Notes: generated by a model from the sequence alone, not told the origin. A stretch of DNA of 64,000 nucleotides from Microbulbifer rhizosphaerae (GCF_014191725.1 NZ_JACHWZ010000001.1:1-64000), one strand, 5' to 3'. Numbered from the stretch's first letter, positions 17,046 to 26,239 are shown. Numbers and translations are program-made.

Positions 17046-17413
17046 TAAGTTGAGACCTGGGCGGCCCTGCTACCGGGGGGCTTTTCGCATCAGGGTTATC
17101 GCTTAACTTCGTGTCAATTCATGACTGGATGTTCATTAGTGCGGCAGGATAGCCATTTTGTGGTCCCCGGCCAAGCGAATCCGTCCCGGTTTTGTTAATC
17201 TGCCACGAACAACAAGGGAGGGTTGATCGATGGCAAGGAGACATAGCCGTTTTCACCGACACCGCCGCCGCCTTTACCGGGCGGGTCCGCTGTCCCGGTT
17301 TCGGAAGCGGGTGCGCTGGTTGTTGGCACAGCGGGCGCGGGTTAGCAGTTACCGGCGGTTTTTTCCGGGGAGAAGCGATGCAATGGCGGGATGTGGAGAG
17401 CAGGAGAACAACA
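17046..17413. other. Intergenic stretch without a supported gene
   Basis: This stretch separates the divergent carbonic anhydrase and acetyltransferase genes and should hold both promoters. Open frames across it (17192 and 17230 starts) encode Arg-rich or low-complexity peptides with no recognisable domain. I do not call them. Confidence 0.5.
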
Positions 17414-17911
17414 ATGAGTGAAGTGGCGGCGCGGGTGCAGGTGGTGATGGCGGACTACCGCGATTCCCGGCAGGGGGAGGATATCCTGGCATTGATGGAC
17501 GAATACGCGCGGGACCCTTTCGGCGGCGGCGAGCCCATGTCCGATTTTTGCCGCGAGCATTTGCTGGAGCGGTTGGCGGAATTCCCCGGCGCTTTCAGTG
17601 TGCTCGCCTACGACGGTGACCGGGCGCTGGGCCTGGTGAACTGCTTTATGGGATTTTCCACCTTTGCCTGCCGGCCATTGGTGAATATTCACGATGTGGT
17701 GGTAAGTGCCGCGGCGCGGGGGGCGGGAGTCTGCACCGCGATGCTGGATTTTGTCGCCCGCGAGGCGAAAAGCCGCGGTTGCTGCAAGTTGACCCTGGAG
17801 GTGCTGGAAAAGAACCTACCCGCGCAGACCGCTTACCGCAGGTCCGGCTTCAAGCCCTATGCGCTGGATGAGGAACTGGGCACGGCGCAGTTCTGGCAGC
17901 GCTATATTTAA
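17414..17911 (+). CDS. GNAT-family N-acetyltransferase
   Basis: The 165-residue product has the GNAT core: VNIHDVVVSAAARGAGVCTA, where the R-G-A-G stretch is the acetyl-CoA pyrophosphate loop (motif A). LTLEVLEKNLPAQTAYRRSG with the F-K-P-Y ending follows (motif B). The ATG at 17414 has AGGAG 8 bases upstream, so I prefer it to the longer open frame from 17192. It lies 13 bp before the phosphopantetheinyl transferase on the same strand and is probably co-transcribed with it. Its substrate is unknown; tailoring of the siderophore is possible but unsupported. Confidence 0.85.
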   Translation: MSEVAARVQVVMADYRDSRQGEDILALMDEYARDPFGGGEPMSDFCREHLLERLAEFPGAFSVLAYDGDRALGLVNCFMGFSTFACRPLVNIHDVVVSAAARGAGVCTAMLDFVAREAKSRGCCKLTLEVLEKNLPAQTAYRRSGFKPYALDEELGTAQFWQRYI

Positions 17912-17924
17912 AAGAGTTTTTCCT

Positions 17925-18656
17925 GTGCTCGATATCTGGTTCACCCGCGAATTCCCCGATTTGCCCCCCTGCCTGAGCCGCGAGGAGCGCGAGCGCAGTG
18001 AGCGGTTCCTGCGGGAGGTGGATCGGCGCACCTTTGTGCAGGCGCACACTTTCAAGCGCCTGTTGATCAGCCATTACGATGCCACCACCGCCCCCGGGGA
18101 CTGGCGCTTTGCCCGCTCGCCGCACGGAAAACCCAGCATAGATCCCGTCCACCGGTATCAATTCAACCTCAGCCACAGCGGGTCCTGCCTGGCGGTGGCG
18201 CTGGCGGATTTTCCGGTGGGGGTGGATATCGAGCGGCAGCGGGAGCTGAATGACGGCGAAGCCCTGGCCGCGGAGGTTTTTCACCCGCGGGAGCGGCAGT
18301 GGCTGGCGGGGCAGGGGTGTTTTCACACTGCCTTTTTTCGCCTGTGGACGGTGAAGGAGGCCATCCTCAAGGCGCTGGGTACCGGATTTTCCACCCCCCC
18401 GGCCAGTTTCTGCTGCGAGATATTGTCGGACGAATTCGCGTCCGCCACAGTGAATGGAAGCCGCTGGCACTGCTGGAGCCGCCAGGGGGGCGACTTTCAC
18501 TTGAGCGTTGCCGCTCCGCTAGAGCCCCATTGCGGCGTGCGCTATTTTCAGGTGCACGGCGAGCCGACGGTCTCCCCGGTTTCCGCTGCCGAAACCTCCG
18601 ATCCATCGGTGAGCAGCCTGTTGAGGTATTCCAGCACTGCGGACTGGTGCTCCTGA
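17925..18656 (+). CDS. 4'-phosphopantetheinyl transferase, Sfp type
   Basis: The 243-residue product has the Sfp/EntD family motifs in order: FNLSHSGSCLAVALA, VGVDIERQRE with the Mg-binding Asp and Glu, and FFRLWTVKEAILKALGTG with the catalytic W-x-x-K-E-A. Its reaction transfers phosphopantetheine from CoA to the Ser of carrier domains, so it should activate the ACP and PCPs of the NRPS genes downstream. I set the start at GTG 17925, 13 bases after the previous stop; the frame is open further upstream inside the acetyltransferase gene. The last 36 codons run into the 3' end of the convergent thioesterase gene (overlap 18548-18656). Confidence 0.9.
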   Translation: MLDIWFTREFPDLPPCLSREERERSERFLREVDRRTFVQAHTFKRLLISHYDATTAPGDWRFARSPHGKPSIDPVHRYQFNLSHSGSCLAVALADFPVGVDIERQRELNDGEALAAEVFHPRERQWLAGQGCFHTAFFRLWTVKEAILKALGTGFSTPPASFCCEILSDEFASATVNGSRWHCWSRQGGDFHLSVAAPLEPHCGVRYFQVHGEPTVSPVSAAETSDPSVSSLLRYSSTADWCS

Positions 18657-19306
18657 AGATAGAAGTGTCCCCCCTCGAATAACTCCAGGCTGAAATCGCT
18701 GCGGGTGTGGGTGCTCCAGGCCCGCATATTTTCCACCGAAGTGCCGCTGTCCTCCCGGCCCCCCAGCGCGTAAATAGGGCAGTCCAGCGGCAACCCCCGC
18801 CGGAAGTGGTAGTTCTCGTAGAGACGAAGATCCGCGCGCAGCACCGGCAGCAGCAGTTCCAGCATTTCCGGCATTTGCAGCGCGGCCTCGGGAGTGCCCC
18901 CGAGTTCGCGGAGAAATTCAATCAGTTCACTGTCCGGCGCGTCGTGCAGGCGGCGGGGAGGGACGGGGAGTTCCGGCGAGCGGCGCGCGGAGACAATCAG
19001 CGCCCGAGCCGGTGGATGGCCCAGCTCCCGCAGCTGGCACGCCGTTTCAAACGCGATAACGGCGCCGAGGCTGTGCCCAAAAAGCGCGTAGTGCGAAGCG
19101 CCCTGCGCGCGCACCCGCCGGGCCATCTCCGCCGCCAGCCCATCCACCGTCGTCGCGAAGGGATCGCCAAACCGGGTGCCGCGGCCAGGATATTCCAGCG
19201 GAATCAGTTCGATTCCCCCGCCGAGCAATGTTCGCCAGGGACGGTACATGGCGGAGGATGCGCCGGCGCAGGGGAGGCAGAAGAGGGACAGGAGGGAATG
19301 CGTCAT
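18548..19306 (-). CDS. Type II thioesterase (GrsT-like) for NRPS editing
   Basis: The 252-residue alpha/beta hydrolase has FCLPCAGASSAMYRPW, the nucleophile elbow HYALFGHSLGAVIAFE with catalytic Ser, and the C-terminal ELFEGGHFYLQEH with catalytic His. This is the pattern of stand-alone type II thioesterases that remove stalled acyl groups from carrier domains. It diverges from the TonB receptor across a Fur-like palindrome whose far edge is 4 bp from its start codon, so iron control is likely. Its 3' end overlaps the convergent phosphopantetheinyl transferase by 109 bp. Confidence 0.9.
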   Translation of the reverse strand: MTHSLLSLFCLPCAGASSAMYRPWRTLLGGGIELIPLEYPGRGTRFGDPFATTVDGLAAEMARRVRAQGASHYALFGHSLGAVIAFETACQLRELGHPPARALIVSARRSPELPVPPRRLHDAPDSELIEFLRELGGTPEAALQMPEMLELLLPVLRADLRLYENYHFRRGLPLDCPIYALGGREDSGTSVENMRAWSTHTRSDFSLELFEGGHFYLQEHQSAVLEYLNRLLTDGSEVSAAETGETVGSPCT

Positions 19307-19310
19307 TTCT

Positions 19311-19331
19311 TAATGATAAGTATTATCATTA
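19311..19331. promoter_or_regulatory. Fur box between thioesterase and TonB receptor
   Basis: TAATGATAA-GTA-TTATCATTA is a perfect 9-bp inverted repeat with a 3-base centre and closely matches the Fur consensus (GATAATGATAATCATTATC). It sits in the short divergent region, so Fur binding would repress both genes in iron-replete cells. Confidence 0.88.
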
Positions 19332-19392
19332 AACGTATCAAATGGTAGTATTTCGCACCTCAGAAAAAGAACCGACTAAGGAACCAGGTGCT

Positions 19393-21675
19393 ATGGGCCA
19401 TACGAACAAGAACCGGCGGCTGATTTGGGGCGGAAGCCGGATGCTTTGCGCCGGTATCGCCATGGCGGCTCAGTTGCCAGCCCTCGCAGCGGAAGCCGAG
19501 GAATCCTCCGAAAGAATAGAGACGGTGGCGGTGTACGGCACCGATATGAGCAACTACGTGTTCGACAAATCCGAGGCCGCCACCGGTTTCGATGCGGATA
19601 CCGACGAACTGCCGCGCTCGGTACAGGTGATCCCGGAACAGGTGATCCTGGACCAGAACGCCAGGAACCTGAACGACGTGCTGCGCAACGTCGCCGGTGT
19701 AACCCGCGCTCACGGCTTCGGCGGCGCCGAGGACGAGTTTCTGATTCGCGGCATCGCCAACAACCACCTGTTCGTGGATGGCAACCCGGTCAGCGCCCGC
19801 TACCAGATCGACGTCTCCAATATCGCGCAGGTGGAAGTAGTCAAGGGCCCCGCCTCCATCCTCCACGGGCAGGTCAGCCCCGGCGGTATTATCAACGTGG
19901 TCACCAAAAAGCCCCGGGCCCAGAACGCCACTTCCGTGCAGCTCGATCTCAACGAGCACGGCGGCCGGGAGCTGACACTGGACAGCAGCGGCCGGCTCGG
20001 CTCCGACAGGCTTCTCTACAGAACCGTGGTCGCGGTCGAGGACTCGGAGACCTTCCGCGAAGTCAACACCACCGACGGCACCGAAGCGACCAGCATCGAG
20101 CGGTTGAGCATTTCCCCGTCGCTCACCTGGATGCCCACGGAGCGGGACGAAGTTACCTTCCGGATCAGCCTGAACGATCAGCAAGTGCCCATCGACCGCG
20201 GCACTGTCGCGGTGGAAAACGAAAACGGCGAACTGGAAATCGCCGATATCCCGCGGGAGCGGCGCCTGGGCAGCGAATTCGATATCCGCGACAGCCGCGA
20301 CCTGCTGGTGCAGATGGATTACGACCACTACTTCAATAACGGCTGGACCAACCGCTTCAAGATCGGTGCCTTCGAGAAAAAATTCGACGACTACCAAGCC
20401 CGCCCGGCGGCGGGATTGAACCCCGGGCTGACCACCCGCGCGGTGCAGAAAAACAACGGCCTGCTGGCGCGCACCCACGATGGCAACCTGGACGTTACCG
20501 AAAAAGATTTCTTTGTCTCCAACAGCCTCAGCGGCACCTTTGAACTCGGCGGTGTGGACAACAATCTTTACGTGGGCGCCAACTACTACCGCCGCGGCGT
20601 AGACCACACCGACGGCCTCGCGCTGACCGGAGCCGGCATCCCCGGCATTTACACCTACGGCGTGGACGTCATCGATATCTATGCGGACGAGCAGCTCGCG
20701 CTGGCGGCGCCGAAAACCCAGACGGAAATCAGCCGCAACGACGAAGTGACCCAGGAGGCCGGCCTGTCGGTACAAAACCTGGCGCAGCTCACCGAGCGCC
20801 TAAACCTGCTCGCCGGCCTGCGCTACGACTACTTCGAGCGCGAGGCCGAGCAGACCGCCTACTACACCGCGCTGAGCGCCGTCGCTTTCGTGGAAAATGC
20901 GACGCCGGAAAAACGCGAGGAATCCGACCACAACCACAATCTCAGCGGCCAGCTCGGTGTTCTCTATGAAGTGGTACCGGGTGTATCCGCCTATGGCGCC
21001 TACAGTGAATCCTTCCAGCCCAACTACACCGACATTACCGCCGGCGTGACCTCTCCGGACAACCTCGATCCGGAAAAGGCCAAGCAGGTGGAACTGGGCA
21101 TCAAGAGCCAGTTGTTCGACGACCGCGTGCGCCTGTCACTGGCCTGGTATGACCTCAACCGGCACAACGTGGCCAAGGCGGAAAACCTGCAGCTGCGCCT
21201 GAACGGTGAGGAGGACAGCCGCGGTATCGAACTGGAGGGATCGGTGCAGGTCGTCGACGGCATGAACCTGATCTTCAGCTACGCCCGCGTGGATGCCGAA
21301 ATCATCGACGACGGCGAAGAGAGCCGGGACAACGAGGGTAACACTCCCTACGGCGTTCCCGAGGATTCCGCACGGCTGTGGGGTACCTACGAATTTGTCG
21401 ACGGCCGCCTGCGCGGCCTCGGCCTGGGTGCGGGCGCGGTCTATACCGGCAGCCGCCAGGGGGACGACGCCAACACCTGGAAGCTGCCCTCCTACACGGT
21501 TTTCGACCTGGCCGCGTGGTACTACCTGCCGGTTTCGAGTGACTCGCAGGTCAAACTGCAGGCGGGGATCAAGAACCTCACCGACAAGGAATATTACCCG
21601 GCGAACCTCAACGCTTTCCGCATCAATGTCGGCGAGCCGAGGACGGTGTATGCCAGCGTGCGGTATGAGCTGTAA
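19393..21675 (+). CDS. TonB-dependent ferric siderophore receptor
   Basis: The 760-residue product has a signal peptide (MLCAGIAMAAQLPALAAEA), then a TonB-box-like ERIETVAVYG. The plug domain follows (RSVQVIPEQVILDQ, LNDVLRNVAGVTRAHG, FLIRGIANNHLFVDG, VEVVKGPASILHGQVSPGG). A 22-strand-type barrel makes up the rest, ending in YASVRYEL with the aromatic-x-x-x-Leu terminal strand. It belongs to the FhuA/FpvA-like siderophore receptor group. I chose the ATG at 19393 because the signal peptide begins shortly after it; an ATG at 19342 is also in frame. Expression is probably Fur-controlled from the palindrome at 19311-19331. Confidence 0.93.
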   Translation: MGHTNKNRRLIWGGSRMLCAGIAMAAQLPALAAEAEESSERIETVAVYGTDMSNYVFDKSEAATGFDADTDELPRSVQVIPEQVILDQNARNLNDVLRNVAGVTRAHGFGGAEDEFLIRGIANNHLFVDGNPVSARYQIDVSNIAQVEVVKGPASILHGQVSPGGIINVVTKKPRAQNATSVQLDLNEHGGRELTLDSSGRLGSDRLLYRTVVAVEDSETFREVNTTDGTEATSIERLSISPSLTWMPTERDEVTFRISLNDQQVPIDRGTVAVENENGELEIADIPRERRLGSEFDIRDSRDLLVQMDYDHYFNNGWTNRFKIGAFEKKFDDYQARPAAGLNPGLTTRAVQKNNGLLARTHDGNLDVTEKDFFVSNSLSGTFELGGVDNNLYVGANYYRRGVDHTDGLALTGAGIPGIYTYGVDVIDIYADEQLALAAPKTQTEISRNDEVTQEAGLSVQNLAQLTERLNLLAGLRYDYFEREAEQTAYYTALSAVAFVENATPEKREESDHNHNLSGQLGVLYEVVPGVSAYGAYSESFQPNYTDITAGVTSPDNLDPEKAKQVELGIKSQLFDDRVRLSLAWYDLNRHNVAKAENLQLRLNGEEDSRGIELEGSVQVVDGMNLIFSYARVDAEIIDDGEESRDNEGNTPYGVPEDSARLWGTYEFVDGRLRGLGLGAGAVYTGSRQGDDANTWKLPSYTVFDLAAWYYLPVSSDSQVKLQAGIKNLTDKEYYPANLNAFRINVGEPRTVYASVRYEL

Positions 21676-21815
21676 AAAATAATCCCTTCGCGGGATGGCA
21701 CTGAATTGAGGACATGCCCTGTAGGAGCGGCGGGGCGGGGTCGTATTATCCGGATACCTCGATTCGGTCCCATTCGATCCCACCCCTGTGGTATAACCTG
21801 TCGCTGGAAAAAGCT

Positions 21816-21835
21816 GCGCCACCTTCGGGTGGCGC
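21816..21835. terminator. Hairpin upstream of the ABC importer
   Basis: GCGCCACC and GGTGGCGC pair perfectly around TTCG and are followed by GGCAGTTTTATC. It could end the receptor transcript or attenuate readthrough into the ABC genes. A partial GTAGGAGCGGCGGGGCGG REP-like copy lies just upstream at about 21720. Confidence 0.6.
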
Positions 21836-21862
21836 GGCAGTTTTATCAGGGGAGCCAGCCAG

Positions 21863-22672
21863 TTGCTAAACGCCAGAGGCATCAGTGTCCGTTTCGGAAC
21901 CCAGCGTGTACTCGACGGCATCGACCTGTCGATACCCGCCGGCCGTTTCTCCGCGCTGGTCGGCGCCAACGGCAGTGGCAAGACAACCCTGCTCAACGTG
22001 CTGGCGCAACTGGTGAAGCCCGACAGCGGCAGCGTCTCCCTCGGCACTGACCCACTCGCCGGCCTCTCCCGTCGGGATATCGCCCGCCGCATCGGCCTAC
22101 TGCCGCAGATTACCGGCACCCCCGTCGGCCTCACCGTCGGGGAACTGGTGATGCAGGGGCGCTACCCCTGGCAGAACTGGTGGCGGCAGTGGTCGGACGA
22201 AGACCAGCGCGCGGTGGATGCCGCCGTGGCCCTGACCGATATCGGACACTTGCTGCAACGGCCCCTGACGGAACTGTCCGGCGGCCAGCGCCAGCGCTGC
22301 TGGATCGCCATGACCCTGGCCCAGGACACCCCGGTGCTGCTGCTGGACGAACCCACCACCTACCTGGATATCGCCCACCAGGTGGAACTGCTGCAACTGG
22401 CGGCGGACCTGGCCACCCGCGGCAAGACCGTAGTGGCGGTGCTGCACGACCTGAACCAGGCAGCCTGCTACGCCGACCACCTGATCATGCTCCGGGACGG
22501 CGGCATCCACGCCGAGGGCGAGCCAGCCTCGGTTTTCACCGCCGACAACCTGGAAGCTGTGTTCGGCTTCAGGGCGCATATCATTCGCGACCCGCACTCC
22601 GGCAACCCCCTCTGCGTGCCGCGCACGGAATCCGCCGAACTGGAACTGGTATCGCGGGAGGCCAGATTGTGA
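21863..22672 (+). CDS. Iron-siderophore ABC transporter ATP-binding protein (FecE/FepC type)
   Basis: The 269-residue product has Walker A GANGSGKTTLL, the Q-loop LLPQITGTP, signature LSGGQRQRCW, Walker B VLLLDEPTTYLD and the switch His in LHDLNQ. The family energises import of ferric siderophore across the inner membrane. The start appears to be TTG at 21863 with GGGGAG upstream. Its stop overlaps the next gene's GTG by 4 bases, and the two permeases and the binding protein follow, a complete FecBCDE-like operon. Confidence 0.92.
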   Translation: MLNARGISVRFGTQRVLDGIDLSIPAGRFSALVGANGSGKTTLLNVLAQLVKPDSGSVSLGTDPLAGLSRRDIARRIGLLPQITGTPVGLTVGELVMQGRYPWQNWWRQWSDEDQRAVDAAVALTDIGHLLQRPLTELSGGQRQRCWIAMTLAQDTPVLLLDEPTTYLDIAHQVELLQLAADLATRGKTVVAVLHDLNQAACYADHLIMLRDGGIHAEGEPASVFTADNLEAVFGFRAHIIRDPHSGNPLCVPRTESAELELVSREARL

Positions 22673-23682
22673 GCGACGCGGCCGAGCTGTCGCCGGCGCG
22701 CCGGCCCTGGCTGTCGTTCGCCGGCCTGGGCCTGCTCGGCCTAGTGCTGCTGTTCACCGCCTTCCTGCACCTGGGGCTGGGGGCCAAGGCCCTGGACTGG
22801 ACCACCACCTGGCAGGCCCTGTCCCAATACGACCCAACCAACCTCGACCACGCCGTGGTGCGCGACAGCCGCCTGGCGCGGCTGCTGGTGGCCGTGGTGG
22901 TAGGGGCGGCGCTGGCGGTCGCCGGCGTGCTGATCCAGGCAATCACTGACAACCCCCTGGCGGACCCCGGCATACTCGGCATCAACGGCGGCGCCGCCTT
23001 CTTTGTGGTGGCGGGCTTGCTGATGGTGCCCGGAACCGATTTCGCCTATCTCCCCTGGTACGCCTTCTTGGGCGCGGTCTCCGCCGCGGTGATAGTGGCA
23101 CTGCTGGGCGGCCGCGCCCACAATCCGGTGCGGCTCACCCTCGCCGGGGCCGCGGTGGCCGCGCTCTTCTCGGCGATGACCGCCACCGTCCTGCTGCTGG
23201 ACCAGCAGGGGCTGGAAAAGCTGCGCCACTGGCTCACCGGCGCCATCGGCGCCGCCGACGTAAGCAAACTCCTGCAGGTAACTCCCTACCTGGTAATCGG
23301 CCTGCTGCTGGCCCTGTCCCAGGTGCGCTCGCTGGACGCTCACCGTCTGGGAGCGCGGGCTGCCGCTGGGCTGGGGGTCAATATCCTGCGGCTGAAGGTG
23401 GTGGGGCTGGTGGCGGTGGTGCTGCTGTCTGGCAGTGTGGTGGCCGTGGCCGGCCCCATCGGTTTCGTGGGGCTGGTAGTGCCCCACGCGGTGCGCCTGG
23501 TGGTGAGCGCCGACTACCGCTGGATACTCGGTTACTCGGTAATTGTGGGGGCCCTGCTGGTGGTACTGGCCGACCTGCTGGCCCGGGTTGCGGTGCGGCC
23601 TTACGAGATCAATACCGGCATAGTCACCGCGATGATCGGCGGGCCCCTATTTATCGCCCTGGTGATCAGGAGGGTGAAATGA
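22669..23682 (+). CDS. Iron-siderophore ABC transporter permease 1 (FecCD family)
   Basis: The 337-residue membrane protein has many hydrophobic helices and the FecCD family stretches RLLVAVVVGAALAVAGVLIQ, NPLADPGILGINGGA, GPIGFVGLVVPHAVR and the C-terminal IVTAMIGGPLFIALV. The GTG start overlaps the ATPase stop as GTGA. The frame is open further upstream inside the ATPase gene, but that extension is a shadow. The product would form the permease channel with the next gene's product. Confidence 0.92.
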   Translation: MSDAAELSPARRPWLSFAGLGLLGLVLLFTAFLHLGLGAKALDWTTTWQALSQYDPTNLDHAVVRDSRLARLLVAVVVGAALAVAGVLIQAITDNPLADPGILGINGGAAFFVVAGLLMVPGTDFAYLPWYAFLGAVSAAVIVALLGGRAHNPVRLTLAGAAVAALFSAMTATVLLLDQQGLEKLRHWLTGAIGAADVSKLLQVTPYLVIGLLLALSQVRSLDAHRLGARAAAGLGVNILRLKVVGLVAVVLLSGSVVAVAGPIGFVGLVVPHAVRLVVSADYRWILGYSVIVGALLVVLADLLARVAVRPYEINTGIVTAMIGGPLFIALVIRRVK

Positions 23683-24737
23683 GGTGGGCCGCCCCGGCGG
23701 CGCTGCGCCTCGGGGAATTTTCCCTGCGCTTCCGTCCCTTGGACCTGGGCTGGATTTTGTTGACTACCTTGGGGCTCTTCGCCGCTGTATTGGCCGCGGC
23801 GACCATAGGCAGCTTTCCCCTGGGATGGCAGCAGGTCTGGGCAGGCCTGTGGCAACCGTCCGGTTCCGGTGAAGGTGCGATGGCACACCAGGTGCTCTGG
23901 CAGTTGCGTATGCCGCGTATCCTCGCCGCCATGCTGGTGGGGGCCTGCCTTTCCCTGGCGGGAGTGATACTGCAGTCGCTTACCCGCAACGCCCTGGCGG
24001 CCCCGGGGCTGATCGGCGTGGAGGCCGGCGGCAGTGTCACCATGCTGATGTCCCTGGTGCTGTTTCCCGGCTTGGTGCCCGTCTATCTACTGCCGCTGAC
24101 CGCACTGGCCGGTGGCCTGGTGGTGGCGGTGTTCATCCTGATGCTGGCCCTGCGGGGGGATTTCTCGCCGCTGCGCCTCATCCTGGTGGGAATAGGGACG
24201 ACCGCCATGTTGCAGGCTGTCTCCGAGTTGCTGCTCACCTACGGGGATATCGACCGGGTGGAGTCGGCATTGATGTGGCTCGGGGGGAGCCTGCACAAGG
24301 TCACCTGGACCGAGGTGCGGGTGCTGGCGCTTTGGTTCCTGCTCGCAGGGGTGCCGGCGATGTTCGCCTTCCGCCAGCTCAACCTGTTGCAGCTGGGGCC
24401 GGCGGTGGCCTCCAGCCGCGGCCTCTCCCAGCGCCGCACTTTGGCTGTTCTGCTGCTGGCCAGTGTGATGCTCACCTCCAGCGCTGTGGCCACCGCGGGT
24501 ACCATGGTATTCGTGGGCCTGATCGGGCCGCACCTGGCCCGGCAGTGCTGCGGGGACCGCCACGGCATACTGCTGCCGCTGGCCGCGCTCAGCGGTGCGC
24601 TGTTGGTGCTGATCGGGGATACCCTGGGGCGCTGGGTATTCGCGCCGCTGCAATTGCCCGCGGGGCTGGTGGTCGCGATAGTGGGCGCCCCCTATTTTAT
24701 TTTTCTGATAGCCCGCCGCCGGGAATTTGCGAACTGA
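23679..24737 (+). CDS. Iron-siderophore ABC transporter permease 2 (FecCD family)
   Basis: The 352-residue membrane protein is a paralogue of the preceding gene: RMPRILAAMLVGACLSLAGV, then ILQSLTRNALAAPGLIGVEA, GTMVFVGLIGPHLAR and VVAIVGAPYFIFLIARRR. It starts at ATG 23679, overlapping the previous stop as ATGA, so the two permeases are translationally coupled and probably form a heterodimer. Confidence 0.92.
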   Translation: MRWAAPAALRLGEFSLRFRPLDLGWILLTTLGLFAAVLAAATIGSFPLGWQQVWAGLWQPSGSGEGAMAHQVLWQLRMPRILAAMLVGACLSLAGVILQSLTRNALAAPGLIGVEAGGSVTMLMSLVLFPGLVPVYLLPLTALAGGLVVAVFILMLALRGDFSPLRLILVGIGTTAMLQAVSELLLTYGDIDRVESALMWLGGSLHKVTWTEVRVLALWFLLAGVPAMFAFRQLNLLQLGPAVASSRGLSQRRTLAVLLLASVMLTSSAVATAGTMVFVGLIGPHLARQCCGDRHGILLPLAALSGALLVLIGDTLGRWVFAPLQLPAGLVVAIVGAPYFIFLIARRREFAN

Positions 24738-24757
24738 ATAAGAAGTAGGAGAAAGCG

Positions 24758-25705
24758 ATGTCCTGGAATAAAACCCTGTTGCTGCTGCTGGTAATGGCCT
24801 TTGGCGTTGTTGCCCAGGCGGCGGAGACCCGTGTGTTCAAAAATCGTTTCGGCGAAGTAAAAGTGCCGAAAAACCCCCGCTGCGTGGTATCGCTGCACGA
24901 CTTCAGCCTCACCGTGCAGCTGATGGAACTGGGCGTCAAACCCTGCGGCTCCACCGGCCGCAAAAAGCTGATGTCCGAGCCGCTGTTCCGCGGCGTCGAG
25001 CACCGCTTCGACGTCTCCGGTATTCAGTACGTGGGCGGCCACAAGTCGCCGGACCTGGAGGCCATCGCCGCACTCAAGCCGGACCTGATTCTCGGCCTTT
25101 CCTACCATCGGGAACTGAAGCCGATACTCTCGGCCATAGCGCCGGTGGTGATACTCCCGGTACAGGAAGAGGGCATCAAGAAATACGCCGGGCAACTGGC
25201 CGACCTGGTCGGCCGCCGGGGCAGCTACCAGGACCAGCTCAAACAGTACCGCTGGATGCTGGAAGAATTCCATCGCCTGGTGCCAAACCCCGATTCCATC
25301 ACCGTAACCACCCTGGAAATCTACGAAGACAATTTTCAACTGATCGGCCGCGGCGGTATAGACGAAGCCATCCGCGACCTGGGCCTGGGTCATCCCAAGG
25401 CCTACAAAAAAGCCCGCTTCCACGTCCCCTACAGCCTGGAGCGCGTGGGGGATTTCGATGCGGACTTTATCATCGACACCTACGAACCCCTGCTCAACAC
25501 CCGACAGCAGACCGCATCTTTCCGCGAATCCGCCCAATGGCGTCAACTATTCGCCGTCCGCCACGGCCAGTTCCTCTATTTCAATCGCAGCCGCTACGGC
25601 GAATCCATGGGCGGACTGCTGGGCACCGCCTCACTGTTGCTCTCTCATATCGCAGAGCGGGATAGGGTTTCCCGGGCCGAGGAGATCCGGGCGAAGGTGC
25701 GCTGA
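24758..25705 (+). CDS. Periplasmic ferric-siderophore binding protein
   Basis: The 315-residue product begins with a signal peptide (MSWNKTLLLLLVMAFGVVAQA). It then shows the FecB/FhuD family pattern: GEVKVPKNPRCVVSLHDFSL, ELGVKPCGS, VGGHKSPDLEAIAALKPDLI and the C-terminal QWRQLFAVRHGQFLYF. It delivers the siderophore from the outer-membrane receptor to the permease pair. It follows the second permease by 20 bp with an AGGAG ribosome site and ends the transport operon. Confidence 0.9.
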   Translation: MSWNKTLLLLLVMAFGVVAQAAETRVFKNRFGEVKVPKNPRCVVSLHDFSLTVQLMELGVKPCGSTGRKKLMSEPLFRGVEHRFDVSGIQYVGGHKSPDLEAIAALKPDLILGLSYHRELKPILSAIAPVVILPVQEEGIKKYAGQLADLVGRRGSYQDQLKQYRWMLEEFHRLVPNPDSITVTTLEIYEDNFQLIGRGGIDEAIRDLGLGHPKAYKKARFHVPYSLERVGDFDADFIIDTYEPLLNTRQQTASFRESAQWRQLFAVRHGQFLYFNRSRYGESMGGLLGTASLLLSHIAERDRVSRAEEIRAKVR

Positions 25706-25739
25706 AAATATCTCTCCTGCCCGAATCTCGAAAGATTAG

Positions 25740-25823
25740 CTCCCCTCTCCCGCTTTCGGGAGAGGGGTTGGGGGAGAGGGCTAGCTTGTAAGATGGGCAA
25801 AGGAGCGTAGCGACGTGCCCACC
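25740..25823. repeat. Two REP-like families side by side
   Basis: CTCCCCTCTCCCGCTTTCGG with its pairing GGGAGAGGGGTTGGGGGAGA arm (25740-25781) is followed by GATGGGCAAAGGAGCGTAGC and GACGTGCCCACC (25792-25823). The same two families occur at 13703, 32003 and 41836 and inside NRPS coding sequence at 47111, 50326 and 57039. A further imperfect pair (GTAGGGCGG / CCGCCCTAT) lies at about 25861-25945. Confidence 0.7.
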
Positions 25824-26038
25824 AAAGACCGAAGTCGATAGGCATTTCAAGACAGTTTTTGTAGGGCGGTAAATTCTCCCGGAAGGTTGTTCTAGGTGCA
25901 AACGATGAGGAGAGCGGGTTCATGAGCCCCCGCCCTATCCGGATTACAAGTATAAATATTTCGCTTCTAAAGCTATAGACAAATATGAGTTCGGCACCAA
26001 TTGAGATATGATAGGCAACGCCTACAGGGAGGCAGCTT

Positions 26039-26143
26039 ATGCCGAATTTCATTCCCCACAACTATGACCAAGTGGCGATGATTGCTATTAACCTTCGCGA
26101 TCAATACAGCTCGGTGTCCTTGAATAGGCTGTATAGCAGCTGA
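26039..26143 (+). pseudogene. N-terminal remnant of an IS1182-like transposase
   Basis: The 34-codon frame reads MPNFIPHNYDQVAMIAINLR, the characteristic start of IS1182/DUF772 transposases (compare MPNFIPYNYDQ...). It is preceded by a GGGAGG ribosome site. After about 23 codons the similarity ends and a stop follows, so only the 5' end of the insertion sequence survives. Confidence 0.55.
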
Positions 26144-26239
26144 TCCTTACCTGACAAGGTTGATCGTGCCTACTGCATTTTATGTTCGCCATCTTTTCTA
26201 CGGCGTACTCGAGAATAACAAGCTACAAAGGGATTTATT

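Noticed and set aside
17192..17413. N-terminal extension of the GNAT frame and an Arg-rich frame from 17230.
   Set aside because: Neither has family similarity, and the ATG at 17414 with AGGAG upstream gives a normal-length acetyltransferase.
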